A stretch of 64,000 nt of DNA from Pogonophryne albipinna (taxonomy: Eukaryota; Chordata; Actinopteri; Perciformes; Artedidraconidae), in the NCBI GenBank assembly GCA_028583405.1, contig CM053249.1, positions 40,458,499 to 40,522,498 on the forward strand, read 5' to 3'. Positions 11,401 through 25,014 of the stretch are shown piece by piece. The translations under genes and the position numbers were made by a program. Numbering within the stretch: position 1 is the stretch's first letter; every line of letters begins with the position of its first letter. The notes under the pieces were generated by a model. The model saw nothing but the letters and a program-made list of their open reading frames with translations, had not been told where the DNA came from and made no database searches.

Positions 11401-14400
11401 TTCATTAAGAATCTGACTCTTAATGGCAGTTTGTCATTTTGAGGCTATTTCAGTGAAGGCTGTTTTGAACATTTGACAGATTTATGTTTAAATTCTCTGA
11501 GAAAGTTACTGCAAGATACACTTTTGTGTATAAAAGCTGAAAAGTAGATAATGAAGTACTCTGTGTCAGTAGATTTCGTTAGGATTCTGCCTCTTAATGG
11601 CAGTTTGTGATTTTGAGGCTTGAAACAGAGGCTGTTTTGACCATTGGACAAAATTATGCTTAATTCTCTCAAAAGGTTACCGAAAGATACACTTTTCTTT
11701 TTTAAAAGCTGAAAAAGTAGATAATGAAGTACTTTGTGTCAGTAGATTTCGTTAAGAATCTGACTCTTAATGGCAGTTTGTGATTTTGAGGCTATTTCAG
11801 TGAAGGCTGTTTTGAACATTTGACAGATTTATGCTTAAATTCTCTCAGAAAGTTACCGAAAGATACACTTTTGTGTTTAAAAGCTGACCACTACCATGAA
11901 AAGCACTCTGTTTTAGTACATTTCGTCAAGCATCTGACTCTTAATGGCAGTTTGTCATTTTGAGGCTATGTCAGTGAAGGCTGTTTTGAACATTTGACAG
12001 ATTTATGCTTAAATTCTCTGAAAAAGTTACTGAAAGATACACTTTTGTGTTTAAAAGCTGACCACTACCATGAAGTACTCTGAGTAGATTTCGTTAAGAA
12101 TCTGACTCTTAATGGCAGTTTGTGATTTTGAGGCTATGTCAGTGAAGGCTGTTTTGAACATTTGACAGATTTATGTTTAAATTCTCTGAGAAAGTTACTG
12201 CAAGATACACTTTTGTGTATAAAAGCTGAAAAAGTAGATAATGAAGTACTTTGTGTCAGTAGATTTCATTAAGAATCTGACACTTAATGGCAGTTTGTCA
12301 TTTTGAGGCTATTTCAGTGAAGGCTGTTTTGAACATTTGACAGATTTATGTTTAAATTCTCTGAGAAAGTTACTGAAAGATACACTTTTGTTTATAAAAG
12401 CTGAAAAGTAGATAATGAAGTACTCTGTGTCAGTAGATTTCGTTAGGATTCTGCCTCTTAATGGCGGTTTGTGATTTTGAGGTTTGAAACAGAGGCTGTT
12501 TTGACCATTGGACAAAATTATGCTTAATTCTCTCAAAAAGTTACCGAAAGATACACTTTTCTTTTTTAAAAGCTGAAAAAGTAGATAATGAAGTACTTTG
12601 TGTCAGTAGATTTCGTTAAGAATCTGACTTTTAATGGCAGTTTGTGATTTTGAGGCTATTTCAGTGAAGGCTGTTTTGAACATTTGACAGATTTATGCTT
12701 AAATTCTCTGAGAAAGTTACTGAAAGATACACTTTTGTGTATAAAAGCTGAAAAAGTAGATAATGAAGTACTTTGTGTCAGAAGATTTCGTTACGATTCT
12801 GCCTCTTAATGGCAGTTTGTCATTTTGAGGCTATTTCAGTGAAGGCTGTTTTGAACATTTGACAGATTTATGTTTAAATTCTCTCAAAAAATTACTGAAA
12901 GATACACTTTTGTACTTAAAAAGCTGACCACTACCATGAAGTACTCTGAGTAGATTTCGTTAAGAATCTGACTCTTAATGGCAGTTTGTCATTTTGAGGC
13001 TATGTCAGTGAAGGCAGTTTTGAACATTTGACAGATTTATGTTTAAATTATCTGAGAAAGTTACTGAAAGATACACTTTTGTGTATAAAAGCTGAAAAGT
13101 AGATAATGAAGTACTCTGTGTCAGTAGATTTCGTTAGGATTCTGCCTCTTAATGGCAGTTTGTGATTTTGAGGCTTGAAACAGAGGCTGTTTTGACCATT
13201 GGACAAAATTATGCTTAATTCTCTCAAAAAGTTACCGAAAGATACACTTTTCTTTTTTAAAAGCTGAAAAAGTAGATAATGAAGTACTTTGTGTCAGTAG
13301 ATTTCGTTAAGAATCTGACTCTTAATGGCAGTTTGTGATTTTGAGGCTATTTCAGTGAAGGCTGTTTTGAACATTTGACAGATTTATGTTTAAATTCTCT
13401 GAGAAAGTTACTGAAAGATACACTTTTGTGTATAAAAGCTGAAAAGTAGATAATGAAGTACTTTGTGTCAGTAGATTTCATTAAGAATCTGACTCTTAAT
13501 GGCAGTTTGTGATTTTGAGGCTATTTCAGTGAAGGCTGTTTTGAACATTTGACAGATTTATGCTTAAATTCTCTCAGAAAGTTACCGAAAGATACACTTT
13601 TGTGTTTAAAAAGCTGGCCACTACCATGAAAGTACTCTGTGTCAGGAGATTTCGTCAAGCTTCTGACTCTTAATGGCAGTTTGTCATTTTGAGGCTATTT
13701 CAGTGAAGGCTATTTTGAACATTTGACTGATTTATGCGTAATTCTCTCAAAAAGTTACCGAAAGATACACTTTTGTGTTTAAAAGCTGACCACTACCATG
13801 AAAAGCACTCTGTTTTAGTAGATTTCGTCAAGCATCTGACTCTTAATGGCAGTTTGTGATTTTGACGCTATTTCAGTGAAGGCTGTTTTGAACATTTGAC
13901 AGATTTATGCTTAAATTCTCTCAGAAAGTTACTGAAAGATACACTTTTGTGTTTAAAAGCTGACCACTACCATGAAGTACTCTGTTTGAGTAGATTTCGT
14001 TAGGATTCTGACTCTTAATGGCAGTTTGTGATTTTGAGACTATTTCAGTGAAGGCTGTTTTGAACATTTGACAGATTTATGTTTAAATTCTCTCAAAAAG
14101 TTACTGAAAGATACACTTTTGTACTTAAAAAGCTGACCACTACCATGAAGTACTCTGAGTAGATTTCGTTAAGAATCTGACTCTTAATGGCAGTTTGTGA
14201 TTTTGAGGCTATGTCAGTGTAACGGAGGTGATCTCTGGGCCCATAGATCTCGGCCTCCGTTACGGGTAATATAGCACTAAAAACATTGCACAGGAAGCAT
14301 GGGAATATATGTAATTATAGTTTGTCTGTTTCCTGGTTTCATGTTAAAAGTGTTCCCCTTCCCCCATGTCTGTGGCTGTTGATTGTGTGCACCTGGTGCC

Positions 14401-16151
14401 CTGTGTTGTCTCCTCCCCCCCACCTGTGTCGAATTGCTGATTAGTGTGTGTATTTAGGGTCTGTTGCCCCGTCTGTTTTGAGGCTGGTAGTGTGTGTGAG
14501 ATCCTGGTGGCTGCAGGCTGTGCCCACATGAACAGCAGCAGCAGGATTGAGGCTGTGTGTATTGGGTTCATGCTGTAATAAATGCACACACCGGGTTATA
14601 TTTGGGACGTGCTGCCTCTGCCTCCTTGCTTGGTCTGGGCCGCTCAATTGTCAGCTTCACAGTCAGTGAAGGCTGTTTTGAACATTTGACAGATTTATGC
14701 TTAAATTCTCTGAGAAAGTTACTGAAAGATACACTTTTGTGTTTAAAAGCTGACCACTACCATGAAGTACTCTGAGTAGATTTAGTTAAGAATCTGACTC
14801 TTAATGGCAGTTTGTCATTTTGAGGCTATGTCAGTGAAGGCTGTTTTGAACATTTGACAGATTTATGTTTAAATTCTCTGAGAAAGTTACTGAAAGATAC
14901 ACTTTTGTGTATAAAAGCTGAAAAGTAGATAATGAAGTACTCTATGTCAGTAGATTTCGTTAGGATTATGCCTCTTAATGGCAGTTTGTGATTTTGAGGC
15001 TTGAAACAGAGGCTGTTTTGACCATTATGCTTAATTTTCTCAGAAAGTTACCGAAAGATACACTTTTGTGTTTAAAAAGCTGGCCACTACCATGAAAGTA
15101 CTCTGTGTCAGTAGATTTTGTTAGGATTCTGACTCTTAATGGCAGTTTGTCATTTTGAGGCTATTTCAGTGGAGGCTGTTTTGAACATTTGACAGATTTA
15201 TGTTTAAATTCTCTCAAAAAGTTACTGAAAGATACACTTTTGTACTTAAAAAGCTGACCACTACCATGAAGTACTCTGAGTAGATTTCGTTAAGAATCTG
15301 ACTCTTAATGGCAGTTTGTCATTTTGAGGCTATTTCAGTGAAGGCTATTTTGAACATTTGACTGATTTATGCGTAATTCTCTCAAAAAGTTACCGAAAGA
15401 TACACTTTTGTGTTTAAAAGCTGACCACTACCATGAAAAGCACTCTGTTTTAGTAGATTTCGTCAAGCATCTGACTCTTAATGGCAGTTTGTCATTTTGA
15501 GGCTATTTCAGTGAAGGCTGTGTTGAACATTTGACAGATTTATGTTTAAATTCTCTGAGAAAGTTACTGAAAGATACACTTTTGTGTATAAAAGCTGAAA
15601 AGTAGATAATGAAGTACTGTGTGTCAGTAAATTTCGTTAAGAATCTGACTCTTAATGGCAGTTTGTGATTTTGACGCTATTTCAGTGAAGGCTGTTTTGA
15701 ACATTTGACAGATTTATGCTTAAATTCTCTCAGAAAGTTACTGAAAGATACACTTTTGTGTTTAAAAGCTGACCACTACCATGAAGTACTCTGTTTGAGT
15801 AGATTTCGTTAGGATTCTGACTCTTAATGGCAGTTTGTGATTTTGAGGCTATTTCAGTGAAACAAGGCTGTTTTGAACATTTGACAGATTTATGCTTAAA
15901 TTCTCTGAGAAAGTTACTGAAAGATACACTTTTGTGTATAAAAGCTGAAAAGTAGATAATGAAGTACTTTGTGTCAGTAGATTTCGTTAAGAATCTGACT
16001 CTTAATGGCAGTTTGAGATTTTGAGGCTATTTCAGTGAAGGCTGTTTTGAACATTTGACAGATTTATGCTTAAATTCTCGGAGAAAGTTACTGAAAGATA
16101 CACTTTTGTGTTAAAAAGCTGACCACTATCATGAAGTACTCTGTTTGAGTA
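8433..16151 (-). repeat. Satellite array, reverse orientation, with higher-order repeat
   Basis: About 42 monomers of the same family in the opposite orientation, interrupted by a solo LTR (14,218-14,661). A block of about 2,423 bp (near 9,000-11,420) is repeated directly at about 11,423-13,800 with shared private variants. Four 75-codon frames at 9022, 9886, 11445 and 12309 are translations of monomers, not genes. Confidence 0.92.
14218..14661 (+). mobile_element. Solo LTR inside the satellite
   Basis: The 444-bp insertion begins TGTAACGG and ends TTCACA. It is flanked by a perfect 5-bp duplication GTCAG (14213-14217 and 14662-14666). It has an AATAAA near 14,577 and a terminal GTAACGGAGG/CCTCCGTTAC stem. 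The 5-bp duplication and TG...CA ends fit a Ty3/Gypsy-type LTR left by recombination. The internal frames are not genes. Confidence 0.8.
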
Positions 16152-18125
<1,974 letters not shown>

Positions 18126-18205
18126 GAACAAAGGGAGGCGGGACTTAGCTCATTTGCATAGTTGGGGGCGTGTCCATCTGTCACTTTGTATGCATACTAA
18201 TGTGA
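18126..18205. repeat. Outer edge of fold-back element (conserved terminal block)
   Basis: This block is the reverse complement of 27,661-27,742. It contains GGAGGCGGGACTTAGCTC, the octamer ATTTGCAT, GGGGGCGTGTCC and GCATACTAATG. It marks the likely true end of the satellite element, which is missing at the left side of element 1. Confidence 0.7.
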
Positions 18206-18311
18206 TTGAAACAGCATGATTATTACTACTAATGTTTTAGATCTTTGAGTTCATCTCATAAAAAATGGGAGCAAAAACAAAAGTGTTGCGTTTATATTTT
18301 TGTTCAGTGTA

Positions 18312-18930
18312 GGAATGCATCTTTGTCTATCACACTTTGCTAGATCTCCCATCTGACTTTATTGTGAGCTTGTGTTTTCAAAAAGTAAATTGACATGTTT
18401 TATGAGACTGAACAGTCACATAGGGTATTGGACTCTCTTAAAACCCAGGTAGGTGCAGAATAGGTTTCTCAAAAATAAAGCAATCAGGAAGGCAGTACTA
18501 TGCGTGACTACAAATGATAGTAAACTATATGTACACGTTGATTAATACCTACTTAACTTGTACTTGGGACAGGACTGCAAAGTACAAATGGGATATTCCT
18601 AATCAAACTTATATAAATGTGCACCAACATTAGTTATCAGTGTTCTCTATTCTCAATTTAAAAGAATAAACTGACAATAAAGAAGTCTTATAACATATTT
18701 TGCTTGTGTCTTTGGAAGGCCTTCAGTGTTTGTTATATTATTTATCAACTAGTTACATTGTCATTTTGTAAATTAAGAAAATAACATCCAAAGAATTAAA
18801 CAATTATAATTGCAATGTAAATAGTTTGCATCCCATTTTTTTACTTTTAAATTAATCTTTATGGTGTGGTGTTACCAATTCTTAAAATAATACAAGGATT
18901 GGATGTTCATCAAAGGATTTTCAGGGCAAT
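18312..18930. other. Unannotated intergenic stretch
   Basis: AT-rich, with no domain-bearing frame and no repeat family recognised. Confidence 0.5.
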
Positions 18931-19100
18931 CGATTTGCAGCCAATCAGAGTCGAGACTTCTGCTGCACGCACCCATCATGCGCTGAGGCAGACAGAGCGC
19001 ATGCGCAAAGGCACTAACACTACAGAGACCACACAGTTAGCACGCAGGAGGTGAAGAGCACGGCAAGTGGCGCGCCCAGAGGAGAGGAATCAGCACTTTG
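18931..19100 (+). promoter_or_regulatory. Candidate TATA-less promoter and first exon
   Basis: AGCCAATCAG (a CCAAT box) lies near 18,940, followed about 55 bp on by GCGCATGCGC, the palindromic NRF-1 site, in locally GC-rich DNA. The segment ends in GAGAG|GTAACG, an acceptable splice donor near 19,101. It may be the 5' exon of the gene whose later exons lie at 19,691, 22,788 and 25,642. Inference only; no transcript was seen. Confidence 0.4.
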
Positions 19101-19690
19101 AGAGGTAACGGTAAAAACTATTTATCAACGGATTCAAAACACTCAAGACTTAAAACATTGCAAACCTCAAAGTCCTAGCTATGGTACAGTATACATGTTG
19201 TTTAACGACCGAAAACAAAGTAATGTTAGCTAACGTTACCATAGCTAGGTAGCAGCTAGCTAGCTACGGTAGCAGCTAGCTACCATGCTTTGAAAGTGAG
19301 CTGTTCGATGCCATCATTACGTGCAGGGTGTTATTTTTTAATGATGTGCAAGATGCGTGCTCGAGTGGCTTGAGCGTGATGTGCAGTGAATGTTTCAGAG
19401 TTACTTTTACATTGTCACTAACTCCTAATGTTAGCTCAATCCTTAGTTTTATAATCGATTTTTTCGTGGGCATAATGTTACACACAATGCACATTATCCA
19501 TATATTTTAGATCCTATGTTAAGGCTATAAACAGAGGTGGGAGAAGTTCTCAGATCTTGTACTTGAATAACAGTAGAAGTACTCAGGTCTTATACTAGAA
19601 GTGGTATTACTGTACTTAAAGCTGCTGCTGTGTTATTTAAGTTATTTTTGCTCAAGCATGTGCAAACTTGTGTCTCTTTTTTCCCCTCAG

Positions 19691-19754
19691 CTGTTAGCTG
19701 CAGTACCAGTAATTGCAACCTACCAAGAATAAACAGCAGCCAGAGATCCTCAAG
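19691..19754 (+). other. Candidate internal exon (64 bp)
   Basis: A strong acceptor (TTTTTTCCCCTCAG) and a strong donor (CAA|GTAAGA) bracket 64 bp. The protein or UTR role is not known. Confidence 0.4.
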
Positions 19755-19959
19755 TAAGATTTCTTGCCATATTACAAGTTTGATCAATTCTCAATATCCT
19801 ATGTGGTATTGCTATGCAAACAGTGAAAGGATATGGAAATCATCAAGAGGTGGCTAAAATATGTTTTTCTGCTGACCCTGTCCAGAGCAGTACATTGCTT
19901 TGCTTCCAGGTGGTTGCTCCTGTCTGCATCTCCAAGCTCGGGGCATACCAGCCATCAGT

Positions 19960-20155
19960 GGCGGACTGGCCATCGGGACATTCGGGACGAATCCCGATGG
20001 GCCGCTCGGCCCACTTCGGTACCGGCAGGGGCGGACTGGCCATATGTAGAATCACAGAACGACCGGGTCGGTTCGCTGTTTTTAAACGGCATCATTGAAG
20101 TTGCGCTGACAGGTGACAGAGATCCACCGTTTTCCAGTCCGCCCCTGCCGGCCAT
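19960..20155. repeat. Dispersed GGCGGACTGGCCATC repeat with hairpin
   Basis: GTGGCGGACTGGCCATCGGGA occurs twice here, and its relatives appear at about 20,860, 21,910 and 30,540. An 18-bp arm at 20,022-20,039 is repeated as its exact reverse complement at 20,134-20,151. The 118-codon plus-strand frame over it is made of repeat sequence and is unlikely to be a gene. Confidence 0.55.
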
Positions 20156-20423
20156 CATCTACTCTAGGTCATACACTGCCTATAGATAAGTACTGTACCT
20201 TTACAAAACCCCACTTTAAACACCCAAACTATCCCTTTATGATGTGACATTTTCTACAATGTTAACATTAGGAAACACTTAAGAAAGAAAAGAAAGCTGC
20301 AGGAGCTGATAATTCCTAAAATACAATTGGCCATATGATCACCAGTAAAAAACAACAACAATCTGCACTAAAATAAAATTGGATTTATAAATGTTTTGTG
20401 ACTTTTTCCTTTGTGTACCTTAA

Positions 20424-22764
20424 AGAGCCTGTGACACGAGTTTCCCCCATCATCCAAACCCATCAATTTGAGTAAATATTGTCCCCTTGAAAACCGTTAC
20501 TGAACTGATTTTGGATATTTGTACTTTGATAACCATTAATCTGCCCTTCAATGTTGACAATTTTCTGGATCTTCTCGGGGATTCTTCAAGTCCCGCCAAA
20601 TTATGTGTGATGTCATTGCGGGCACAGCGCTCCAGCTGCAGCGTTCAGGATCCCAGCATCTGCATGTAAACGCACGATGGTGCACACAGCAGCAAGCTCA
20701 GACAGCGATGACAGTTTAATTTTGAACGTGTCTGAGAGCTCATATGAGGCTGAAGGATCGGTTTATGTTGTATCTGTTAGAAGTTTAGGAATTAGGTGCG
20801 TCAATATGTGCGATCATACGGTCATGTAGCCAGTGGTGGAATGGGACTAAAAATCATCCCGGGACTCTCGACCTGCCCACTTCGGTACCGCTAGTAAATT
20901 GTCAACGGGGGGAGTGGGGGATGTCAGGGGCGGCGGGTGCTGTAGGCTAGGGAAGGCTAAGCCTTCCCAAATATTTGTGTCACTGCATCCTGGTAAAATA
21001 CAAATATAATGTATAATGTCTGTGTCTTTGACATTAACGCTGCTAGCCACCTGTGCCCTGTACTACGAAGCCAGTTCAACATACCCTGGATATGTTGTTT
21101 GAGTAACAAACAAACTAACAACAACAAACTAACAAACGAGATCTCGCTAAGCGGTCCTACGACGCTGGTTATCAACTCGGTAAATCAAGCCAGGGATTCT
21201 CTCACCAGCTGAGAGCGCGTTCACGTGAAAGGGGCGGGGTTAGCTACATTTGACCAATCACAAACAGGGACAAGTGTACTGACAGCGCAGCATCATACTT
21301 CATTAATGAAAAGTAAACTAATATTAGACAAATATGAGCTTTAAACATCCATGACTTAAACATATAATACAGGATACAAGCCACAGAGTTGCACCTGCAA
21401 GGAGAATACAGAACAACTGGTTAAAAAATAACTAGGCCTACCGAGTGTTTAAAAGCGTATAGTTTTATGATATCACTGCCCCTTCTAGGACACGAGTGGA
21501 TCTGACTTTAATTACATTTGACTCGAGTGTTTCGTCAACATAATGTGTTGCTTAAAATAATACTTCTGCATACAGTATGTGACACTGTAAGTGTTGCACG
21601 GCCAGATACGGCTGGAGAAGCTGACTCAGATAAGGAAATATATGATATATTATGATATTATATAATCGATGATCTGATTGATGATGTAATGAATGATAAG
21701 TGCGACACGTCGGCGTCTTCTCTACGGCAGTTTAAACTGTATTTCCTTTATCCTGTAATATGATTTGAGAGATTTAAACTCCGCACACTGAGTTGATCTC
21801 TTTTCTATAGACGCCGGAGGCGGGCAGCGTCAGGTAAAAAAAGTTATTTAGCCTTTCCAAACCTGAGCCTCACGCGCCGCCTATGGGGAATGTGCTAGTG
21901 ACTTATCCGACCGGCCCACTTCGGTACCGGCCCATCGGGATTCGTCCCGATGGCCAGTCCGCCACTGCACCCAGCCCACGTAAACTGTCAACGGGGGGAG
22001 CCTCGTTGCGGGGAAACGGTGGACCTAGTGTCCCGATCGGAGTGGGAATAATAATAATAATCCGTGCATTTTATCCATTAATTTCCCCAACATTGTGGTA
22101 AAAAAAACCACACGTTTAATCCATGTTGGTGTACTACAACTACAAAAAGCATCGGTTTGTTTTCTCATCAGGAAATGCAGACCGGCTGAAACAAACGATT
22201 TTTAATCATCATTCTCACGATCATTTAATGTATCATATGTTCGCCGAATTGACATGAAAGCACTAATAAATTTAGTTTCATCCACTTGAGTTTACAACTA
22301 CAAAAATAATCGATTTGTTTTTATATCACATCCGACGGGAGGAAATTCAGCAGCTCTCACTACCGATTTTTAATCCTAATTTAATCATCATCTTCACCAC
22401 GATCATTTATATTTATGTTCGCCGAATTGACATGAAAGCACTGACAAATATGAATATACTGTAGTCAACTTCATTAAAACGTTATTAACGTGCCTAAACT
22501 CAGTAATTCACCATTTCTACGCATGACAACACACTTTGTCCGTGTTTGGCTCTCTCGCCGCACAGTGAAGCGTTCCCGCATTGACGTCACTTCCGGCTTC
22601 CCCCAAAACTTCAAAATGAGTCGAAGGAATTTCCCCGCGATGTTCGAAATTATTGATATTTATCGGAACGGTATCGCATCTTCTTTTTTAAACTGACGGT
22701 TCGAGATGACTAGTAGCCCAATATTTCATTGCACAACAGTTGTTGGGATGCTGTCACAGGCTCT
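20424..22764. mobile_element. Kolobok-like non-autonomous element (TTAA ends)
   Basis: TTAA (20420-20423) precedes AGAGCCTGTGACA; at the other end the exact reverse complement TGTCACAGGCTCT precedes TTAA (22765-22768). The 13-bp terminal repeats with a TTAA duplication match the Kolobok style and share the AGAGC start of the autonomous element at 39.6 kb. The 2.3-kb interior has no transposase frame. It contains a perfect 9-bp-arm palindrome at 20,950-20,968 and the inner part (from about 20,937) that recurs inverted at 29.77-31.54 kb. Confidence 0.7.
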
Positions 22765-22787
22765 TTAAGGGAGTTCTCCCCTGACAG

Positions 22788-22938
22788 CTGGACACTACAT
22801 GACAGCAGAGGACCAGACCATCGTCAGTGGCAGTGTCCTGAATGTTGTCGAGGCCCTGATACTGATGTTTGCAGCATATTACTGCGTCAACATCAGTTAT
22901 CGCTCAGAACTGGGAGGTACCCTGGAGTTCTTGCAGAT
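22788..22938 (+). CDS. Candidate coding exon of an unidentified gene
   Basis: After an acceptor (TTCTCCCCTGACAG) an open frame reads GHYMTAEDQTIVSGS, then a hydrophobic stretch with MFAAYYCVNISY, and ends LEFLQ before the donor AT|GTAAGAC. It splices in frame to 25,642-25,696. The LEF(L/I)Q ending before a short last exon resembles the C-terminus of a family of uncharacterised teleost proteins. I recognise the pattern but cannot name a function. It lies 20 bp beyond the Kolobok-like element, and no long central exon was found, so the gene may be broken. The 75-codon frame at 22,729 is a shadow. Confidence 0.5.
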
Positions 22939-22989
22939 GTAAGACTTGAATTGTGATTATTAAGTCATTACATCTTAAACCACAGAGTA

Positions 22990-23787
22990 GAGGATTGTGC
23001 ACATTTCTGACACATGATAAGTGCTCCTGACAATACAAGATAATCAAGATAAAAAGATTTTTGTGCTGCATTCTGTTTCACATTATGCTCTCGTTTTGTC
23101 TTGGGTTGTAAATTCAGCGTACCCCTTTCCTTTGCAATGGTGTGCTTTAGCTCCTCCCTAAAAGCCCAAACTCACTCTTAGCCAATCGGTGGTATCAGGT
23201 ATTCAGCTCAATGAAAATGAGCGAAAGAGGGCCTTTTGTCGACAACAAAAGAAAACCAATTCAGTTATTTGGAAAAAGGAATTGTTTTCAAGGAGTCCTA
23301 TTGAATAGGGATTCAGGTAGGACTGTATGGGGGAAGGTTTCACTCGGAGTGAATTACACTTTGGGGTGTCGGTAAGAACACACAAGATTCTTGGTAGCGG
23401 TTGATTTCCTTAACTTATTAATATCAACACAACAGCACAGTAATACAGCCATGGAGCAGGCTTAGTGTATGTGTGTGGTCTATAGCAGAGAAACACACAA
23501 GTATAATTAGAATATTGTACTTCTACCACCATGTAAAAGCTTAGCGTGAGTGTCACCATCTGATGACAATGGAATCTGACGAGGAAGACGCAACTATTTC
23601 TTGCACCGAAATGGGATGGGCACCGGAACCTGGTATTATTGCAGTGAACAAACACATTCAAACTTCTTTCGGTTAACTACGATGCTTTTACACCGCTCAC
23701 TCTGCTGCTGACACGCACCTCATCTGCCCCAGTTACACACAAACCTCTCAAGATGGCACTCGTAGCTACCCACATTAAAATGATCTT
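22990..23787. other. Unannotated stretch, presumed intron
   Basis: No motif-bearing frame. The minus-strand frames of 60-83 codons have no recognisable domain. It would be intron between the exons at 22,788 and 25,642. Confidence 0.4.
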
Positions 23788-24734
23788 CAAGTGACTAGGG
23801 ATGTCCCGATCACCTTTTTTTGCTCCCGATCCGATTCCGATCATTTGATTTTGACAATCTGCCGATACCGATTTTTCCCGATCCGATCTTTATGCAATGC
23901 ATTAAGAAAAAAAAAGAAGGAAAAAAGCATTCAAGTTGTCCCTTTAGGTTATTTTTTTAATTTAAATGACAGTACCCAACTATCCATTCTATCCAACATG
24001 GATATAGCTTCTTTTTTTCACAGCAGCATTGGACCAGTTCAGTTGTGCAGCATTGGATCAAAACAAAATAATGCTTATGGTCCACCACAAAATAACCATG
24101 TAAACAAATTGAGTGCAGATAGTGCAGTAACAAAACAAAAATAACTCTACTGGAAAGAGGTAGCTTGACTAGCTTCACAAGTTCACATTCAGTCACAAAT
24201 AATAAAATAAAAATGTGGCTTAGTGCAGAATTCTAGCCTTAAGACTAACTAGTAGTAATAATGCAATGAACAACAGCAGCTTAACATAACATGAATAAAC
24301 AAAGTATTATATTTCCATCTTACTGGAGTAACACAATTCAATAGTAATCAGCAGCGAACCACTTCAACACGTGTGTTTCGGTGTATTCACGGCATTAATT
24401 TTGTTATTCTACAGTATTGTTGTTTTATAGTTATTTGTAACCCAATTTGTGTTCTTTGAAATTGAAAAGGATATCGCATTGTGTTTGTTACTTTCGTTGC
24501 AGTTGAATATGTCTTAAGTGTAATTTGGCTTGGCTTCCTATTTGTGGACATGCTTTTATTTTGAAGGAGAGGTAGCGCTGTTGACAGGAAGTTGTTGTTG
24601 CTTTGGAAACAATGTGACGGAGATTAACGGAGAAAAGTAATATCTACATATAAAGACGGAGAAAGTAAACGATAACGTTTATGGTTAAGTGTTAGCACTC
24701 CCCGAAGAGGCACAAGCTCTTACGTTGATATTGG

Positions 24735-24842
24735 AGATTTCAATAAATTCAATTTGGAAAAAAAAAAGAAAAAGAATTTCCAAATAACGAAATTGAAACC
24801 CGAATAGTACTCCAACGAACGGATATTCGGGTACAGCCCTAG
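24735..24842 (-). repeat. Nested hAT-like terminal fragment
   Basis: The sequence reads inward from CAGCCCTAG through CGGATATTCGGG to CGAATAGTACTCC, a pattern common at ends of CTAGGGCTG-type hAT repeats. Its other end and target duplication were not found. Confidence 0.4.
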
Positions 24843-25014
24843 TGTACTCGTCGTGTTGTTGTTGGTGTTTGTTTCTCAGGTGGCGTATTAGATTGGTCGT
24901 GTTGAGCGTAGCTCTGTTCTTTCCACCACGCGGAACCTCCTTCTTGCAAACATTGCATCTGGCTGTTACACTGCCTTCACTTTCAATTTGATAATACTTC
25001 CAAACTGCTGACAT
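24843..25014 (-). pseudogene. hAT transposase N-terminus (BED zinc finger)
   Basis: The frame starts MSAVWKYYQIESEG and contains CNVC, then LIRHLRNKH, the C-x2-C...H-x4-H BED finger that binds DNA at the N-terminus of Ac-like hAT transposases. After about 58 residues the reading frame runs into unrelated AT-rich sequence, and the catalytic RNase-H-like part is absent. The junction (about 24,840) coincides with a CAGCCCTAG end of another hAT-like repeat, so a nested insertion probably truncated the gene. Confidence 0.7.

Noticed and set aside
9022..12536. Family of four conserved 75-residue proteins
   Set aside because: They are translations of satellite monomers spaced by the higher-order period. 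No initiation context or domain, and most neighbouring monomers have stops.
5336..16151. Assembly collapse or artefact as full explanation of the palindrome
   Set aside because: Arms and arrays differ in length, microsatellite size and private variants, and the solo LTR is on one side only. A simple inverted assembly duplication is unlikely, though long reads would settle it.
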